A DNA stretch of 64,000 bases from Thermothelomyces thermophilus ATCC 42464 (taxonomy: Eukaryota > Ascomycota > Sordariomycetes > Sordariales > Chaetomiaceae). The notes beneath the pieces are model-generated. The model did no database searches, was not told where the DNA came from, and saw only the letters and a list, made by a program, of their open reading frames with translations. Where the stretch lies: assembly GCF_000226095.1 (NCBI RefSeq), contig NC_016478.1, positions 796,001 to 860,000 of the forward strand, read 5' to 3'. Positions 58,015 to 64,000 of the stretch are shown here, piece by piece (position 1 is the stretch's first letter; every line of letters starts with the position of its first letter). A program made the translations under genes and the position numbers.

Positions 58015-61000
58015 GGGGACTTTCGATATCACGAGGCGGAGGCCACCGCCACCGCAAACTTTGCGAGGAGTTTGGGATTCGGGGCGTTGCTGTCATTGTT
58101 TGGCTCCTGGGAAGATTTACGACTTTATTGACGAATTCTTTGGCATTTAATGATAGCAAGCAATGGGATGTGTTTGCGGGCAACAACAATGACGGTCAGG
58201 AGTGACCATTGCGCACCAAGGGATCCGGTTTGCCCCTTCGAATCGGCCATCAATGGACGCGAGAACAAAAGCGCTCCATCAGCACGAAAGCGACATCCCT
58301 TGCACCCCACAGCTTCGCCGCGACATTGAACGACAAACGCCGGACGCTTGTGCCCCTGCCGGAGCAAAGCCTCCGGGTTTGTGCTGTGTTTGCCTTCCAG
58401 TTCCACGAGAGGGAAAAATAAAAAAAAAAAAGAATCCACAGCCAAGCCGCATGTAACTTTCCCGCAACGTCAGGTGAAAGAATCGGTCCGAGTCAGAAGG
58501 GATCGAAAGTCCGGGAAACTGCACTGCTTCGGGCAATTCACATCCGCCCGGAGCATCGAGATCGGATGTGACGGTGGGTTTCGAAGCAAGACAAGCCGAC
58601 TAGGGCAGAGCCATCCCAGGCCATAACTCGCAGAAAGAGGAGAGAGCCAGCTCTAGGCACGGGCCAAAGAAGTTTCATGTCGCGAGCCGCGGCTGGCTAC
58701 ATTGGAATCGGGCACAGGACATATCATGTAGGGGAATTTTGCGTCATTCAGAAAAGATGTACTGGTCCTGTCCAAGAAGGTAAAGGGGTGGGGGAGGGGT
58801 TGAGGGCTTCATTTCCCGGTATGCGGGCTTCCTTCGGCCGCCTGGTTGCCTTGTATTCCATACCCGTCATAATATGGGTGTCTTCAGCGGCTGGTGTTTC
58901 GACACCGGCCACGTAAGGAAATCGACGGAGAGCTCCAGGGCAGCGAGGCTTGTCCGTCATCCGCAATCCGATCAATCGAGAGGCTGGCATGTCCGGTTCG
59001 TTATCGTTTACAGCCTTAGAGAGCCGTAACGAAGCCTCATTCGGAGACTCGCGACGCTCGTCGTCGTCCGATCCTTTGGGCCAACCTCACGAATGTTCTG
59101 ACACCCCTCCTAAAGATTGGGCAGTCACATTTGGCGAGGCGACAGCGCAGCAACCGCGCAAGATATCCCCCGTCCACAACCCCTCAAGTTCTGGCAGAGA
59201 GACGGAATGTCGCAGTAAGAAAAGGTCGAGTCGCGTGGTATCAACCCGAGTTCGCGCATCACGCACGACGTTCCAAAGTCGCGATAAGCAAGTGACAGAC
59301 GGGTTGCCGCAGGACGGGAGAGGAAAGGGCCAAAGCCATATCACACCGGCCGGGCCAAAAGTGGCTATTGTGGGATGCCTGAACGCCTCGTCATTTCCGT
59401 CACTGGTGATTGTTCGTTCAGATCCAGTCAATCAAATAATACGCCAAGATTGCCACACGACGGCCTCTTCCCAAGAGAAAAACCTTTGGATATTAATATT
59501 TCTGTTCTTGAATTATCGAAACCATCGAGTCATTGTTATTTTTTTTCAGTCTGAATTCACGGGTCCTATTGCAGCTCTCGCCGAGAGGCCAGGGCCCAGT
59601 TGGATGGTCTTAGCCGATCCCCGACGAGCGGGAGATTGAAGGCAGGCGCGTGGGCGGTGATCCTCGGCTTGCCTCGCCTCTGTGGTGCGAGTCGGGAAAT
59701 TCTGCTCAGTGTAGTTGTTAGCGTGCCAGGTGTGTTGCGCATGCCTCTCTCTCTCGCGCGCGCGCTTAAAAAGTGATCTGTGCCTTTCCTATCCGGGCAG
59801 GCGGTGGCGGGACCGCTTCGTCTCGAAAGAGATCCTTTTTTCTGCTATCGGTACCTCATCCATTTCCTGCGCATGGCCGGACGAGAGAGACGACCGTGCG
59901 AAGGAAGAACCATGGTTAGTTAGTCGGCCGACTCCAAATTTAGAGCTTGGTGCTAGGTTGGTCTGTCAGAAAAGTAAACAAGTGGCTCCTGCAGCATGAC
60001 AGTAGGGGTATGCGTAGTGTATACTTGCAATGCATACAAACACTACGGTGGTTGGTGAGGCTTGTGCTGTAAGGAGGTTACATCGCGCCTGCGGTCTTCT
60101 ATAGTGTAGGAGAATCTTGAACCGTGAAGCTGCAAGCCGCAGCAATGCAGCGCGGAGGATCTGGGTGCTGGCCAACTGACAAGGCTGGTTTAACCAACTA
60201 CTGGAGCCTCCCGAATCGCTGGCTTAATTCAGTCGAGTCAAGTTACGGAATATGTGCGTGTGTGGCATGGAGAGTTGCAACGTGCAAGGATACATAAAAT
60301 AATTGGTGTATTTCATATAGTTAGAGGGAATGTAAGCAAGAAGTTAAGACTCCCGTGGACTCCACAAGTTATTCCGTACGCTACCGGGATCGCTGTTGGC
60401 TGAGACAACATGGTTGTATAACGACCGGCTACGTAGTCGGAGACGACTTGGACTGGCGCAAGCAGTACTCCGCACGGGATTATGCATAATAATGAAGCAC
60501 GCCTGGTTTCTCTCCAGATTGGTTGGACGGCTCCTGAAACAGGATGACCGATGTGGCCGGTTGGGGTCAACTTGAAACAGGCGCTGGAGACTTTTTGCCT
60601 GGCTCAAGCGGAGAGAGTGAACAGCACGGCTTACCAAGTATGGAGCAGAGGAAACAGGGTTGAAGCTTCTGGATGAAATGCCGTTCACGGCGTTACTGTG
60701 CGCTGATCCGTGGTTTCATCCAAAATCCGTGCCCTCTTCTTCTGCCGGCCACCGCCAAAATAAACTCCACCCGCGAACCGAGGAGGAGCACGCTTTGTGT
60801 CTGAGAAAGCTGCAGGAAGAATTCAGATCTCGACCGGATACTTTGATCCAGCGTTAAATGTACCGCCTTGCATGGACTCATTACCTATTTAGTCTACGTA
60901 CTGTACAGCAGGCCCGGGCCCGGGCGGGCGGGGGTGGGCAACGGGATCGGCTCGGGCGAGTCGCGCCCCAAACGGCGGATGAGACGGAGATGGTGAACTA

Positions 61001-64000
61001 CTGCGTAGTGTGCAGGAGGCAGGCAGCAATCCAGAACGGCGCTCTTGCCGACGGAGGACGAGGCGGGGCTGGGGCGGGTCTCAAAAACAAGATGCACCCT
61101 GTTCTGGGAAGGCGACTACTGGCTTTGTAACACCCGTAGTGCAACCTCCATGCAGCAGACACCGACGGCGACGTTCTCGCCCTGCCTCCTAAATGGTTGA
61201 AGTCCGGCGTTCCGCAGGTGCTTTAATTTCCTGAGGCCCTCGTCGGGTACGTAGTGAAGAGGCGTCGAGATCTCCGAGCGTCGACGACGGCGCAGACGTC
61301 AACAGAACATGACGACTAGGCATCACTTAAGTAGTACGGTGTAATTATATTAACTATATTGTTTTGATAAGTAATGCTCTCCCCGTAATATCAGAATACC
61401 GCCTTTATGAGCTGGGGGACCTGTCTCTCGGGGTCTACAAAGGGCATGTGCAGGTATCAGGTATACGCATCATACTTGGCCCCGAAACCCACTACCGACA
61501 ACTGGCGCTATCTTGGCCGTGGGGTCTCGGTCGTCTACTAACGAGCACATCCGGCGTCAAGTGGTGGGGCCATCGTCGGTGCCCCCGGACACGGCGGTGG
61601 CAACGGCAACGGCGGCGAAACAATCAACTGCGCCGTGCAAGGCAGCCACAAGTGTTGGCCTCGTTTAGCGGAGCGTTCGGTTTAGCAAACAGGAAGGCAT
61701 CAGCCGCCACCAACGTCAACCCTCAGTCCACCACCGCCTGATGACCCAGCTGCGGTGCAAGATTACCACGGTACTCCGTAGTGTACGAATTACATTGCAC
61801 AATGAACGCGCTGTACTCGGTGTCGCGCGACGAGTAGACGACGGCGGTTTGGGTTTCGGATGACGAGGCTCTGAACGGAAAAGGAGAAACCGTCGCATCA
61901 TCTTGCTGCCCTGCTTGTTCACCGCTCTGGAGGCCCCTCCCCCCCACGGTTGAAACCCAAAAAAGATGGAGAGATACAGGCGATGTACCCGTGCTACATC
62001 GGTAACTTCTGTAATTCCCCCCCCCCCCCCCAAAAAAAAAAAAAAAAAAAAGTCTGTGCAATACACTACAATACGGACCTGCCTCTATACGTCCCTTACG
62101 GACATGGGGGTGAGTTGCATCTGGGGTCGCGCTGCCGCTGCAAGCCTGAGCAAGCGAACTCTTTCGCTTTCGTTTCTGCAACATAAACCATGTCTTTTTT
62201 TGCGCGTCAGGTTGCGTTCACCATGGCACACGCCGGCATTCTCTCTCAGGGCATCGCACATGAGAGCTAATCTCAACATGCAGGTCGCGTGCACACACCA
62301 GGCCAGGATCCAAGCACCCCGGCTGCAGCGGTTGGTCGGGACGGTGTGGGATGGTTTGATTCGCTAAAATGGCGGCCAATCTCGCGACTTGGCGGGCCCG
62401 CGGCCACATGGCTCATGCTGGGATCTGGATCCGCCCGCCTGGAAATGAAAGTCGCCCAGTTTCCACTTCACCACGCTAACAGTACATCAGGAAGCAGAAG
62501 CATCTGGTACTTGTACTGGCGACGTCACGGCCTCCCATCTGCACCTTCAAGTCGATTGGGTAAAACGCTCCTGTCGCTGCACCTGCGATTCCAGTTCATT
62601 AACCCATCGCTGGGCTGAACAAATCGTGCAGCTGCCAGCCTTCCATGGTTTTTTTTTTTTTTGAGGGGGCGGGGCATGAATCCTCTGACCCTGAGATACA
62701 AACTGCGGTACGAAGTAACTACTCCGTATTTGGGTCACCTGCGCAGTGGCCACAAGTTGCCGAGATCTGGATTCGTTCGATGCCTCTGTCGCTGCTTGTG
62801 GGCCTCTTCCCTTCTGTGGCAGGCCCCTTGGCGAAGGGTCGGCAGATGCCGCAGAAGATAATAGTGTACAAGTAGGTACGCTACCGTAGTGGTCCGTGGC
62901 CACCGAGCTCTCCGGCGTCGACCAGAAAGGACAAGCCCAAACGCCGAGACGGGGGTCGGACCACTCGTATGTGGACTCTCCGCAGGACTTCGCGCAACGC
63001 AGTTCACTTTGTGGTGTGCTCGAGCAAAAATTGCCAAGCGACGATATGCCAACTAGCGTAGGCTGGGTTACGGGTGCTTGTAAAAGGACTGGATGTATGT
63101 ACGTATGTATGTACATACTTTACAAGCATGGAAGGATTCCGTCCTGAGTCATCTGCTGGCCCCTTGGGAGCTGAATGAAGAGCTGCAGAGGACAAGGAGC
63201 TAACGATACACGGCTGACCGGTCCCGCATCATTCGACCTGCGACTGCTCGAGTGAGAAAGCAACATCGCAATTACCAGGCGCGCCGGGAAATGGGGCTCA
63301 TCAATGCGGAATTCACAGCGTGTACTATGTACTGTGTATGCATGCTACACAAGGTAGTGTCCTGCTGGAGGCGCTAGTCCCAATCATCGCAAACCAGATC
63401 GGCAAAAGTTGAACTACACTACTGCCACCAGACTGATGATCAGGATTATTTTGGGAGGTTCCAGGCGACTGGAACTGTCCCGCTCCATTCATTCTCCAGC
63501 CACTTTTACACTTCGCAACCTCTTCCTCCCCTTCCCCCCCCCAACCCAACCCTTCGCTCCGCGGGACTGCTGCGTGTCTCGGGCGTCCAGGGGCAGCTCA
63601 GCACTTCAGCTTGCTGCGCGGGTCTGAGTGTCTTTTATTGCTCCTTGCCACCTGTCGGCTCTTTGCAGGTCACTGACGCGATGGTAGCGCGCGGACGACG
63701 CTGCATGTGGAGGCCCATGACGCTAGCGGTCGCAGTCGCTAAAATACGGAATAGTGCCTATGCATGTTGATGCCTGCGGACTTCTCCGCCATGCCTTGAT
63801 TCCTTTTAGTGTACACTGCCTACACTACATTACACGTACACTAGTGTAAGCGGTCAAGGAGGGCCAGCCATGCCGAGTCGGGGGCCGTGGAGACGAGTTG
63901 ATGTTCGAAAATCGTCGATCGCATCTGCAAAGATCAGGCGAGCGATCATTCCCACCCCTGAACAAAACTCGAGGGCGCGGGCTCGTGCTCTCGAAAATTG
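58015..64000. other. 6-kb right-hand region without a supportable gene
   Basis: No conserved protein, tRNA or rRNA recognised. The longest frame with an ATG (58989-59639, plus, 216 codons) is Ser/Arg-rich with a hydrophobic patch near its end and no domain; I do not call it. Landmarks are a poly-C/poly-A junction (62019-62051), TACTGTAC at 60898, GTACTCCGTAGTGTAC near 61770, CTACTCCGTA near 62719 and ACACTAGTGTAAG near 63838. Multi-exon or lineage-specific genes could be missed. Confidence 0.4.
62019..62051. repeat. Poly-C/poly-A junction
   Basis: About 15 C followed directly by about 20 A. The same C-run/A-run arrangement occurs, shorter, near 9181-9203. Confidence 0.9.

Noticed and set aside
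58989-59639. 216-codon plus frame in the right-hand region
   Set aside because: ATG-led and fairly long but without domain, codon bias or conservation evidence that I can see.

Overview
This is a gene-dense stretch of nuclear chromosome from a filamentous ascomycete. Short spliced introns with GTAYGT/GTRAGT donors, GC-rich third codon positions, Pro/Gln/Ser/Gly homopolymers in proteins, the het-c gene, the Gln-rich insertion in OMP decarboxylase and a p150Glued/ro-3 type dynactin all point to the Sordariomycetes. Sordariales, perhaps Chaetomiaceae, is my best guess; no rRNA or other marker gene fixes the genus.

Layout. 0.5-11.2 kb: an RBM39/Rsd1-type splicing factor (-), a cytochrome b5-fused fatty acid 2-hydroxylase Scs7 (-), het-c (+) and a mitochondrial-type PP2C phosphatase (-). 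11.2-16.8 kb is less conserved: a 15-bp minisatellite abuts a decayed BTB-family gene, a decayed borate-transporter gene follows, then an orphan multi-pass membrane protein. 18.1-28.7 kb: a SAM-dependent methyltransferase (-), an FHA-domain protein kinase (-), a Trp-repeat/AT-hook protein of unknown function (+) and a Zn2Cys6 transcription factor (-) whose second intron holds a tandem duplication. 29.8-43.6 kb is housekeeping: OMP decarboxylase (-), PI synthase (+), SRP19/Sec65 (+) and dynactin p150 (-). The dynactin gene is followed by about 0.9 kb of repeats that look like reduplications of its own 3' coding end. 43.6-45.5 kb is a repeat block with a 60-bp satellite, long inverted ends and a hairpin. 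45.8-58.0 kb: an HMG-box factor (-), RVB1/pontin (-), a drug/metabolite-type transporter (-), a macro-domain Poa1-like protein (+), TAF13 (-) and a tiny five-exon KSH1 gene (+). 58.0-64.0 kb has no gene I can support.

The genes do not form one pathway or cluster. Common layouts are divergent pairs sharing an upstream region (scs7/het-c, transporter/POA1, TAF13/KSH1) and convergent pairs (het-c/PP2C, SRP19/dynactin). Short palindromic words (TACTGTAC, TACTCCGTA, ACACTAGTGT) recur in the spacers. Exon boundaries were worked out by eye from splice signals, frame and family knowledge. They are phase-consistent for RBM39, Scs7, HET-C, the methyltransferase, the Zn2Cys6 factor, PIS1, dynactin, HMG, RVB1, DMT, TAF13 and KSH1.
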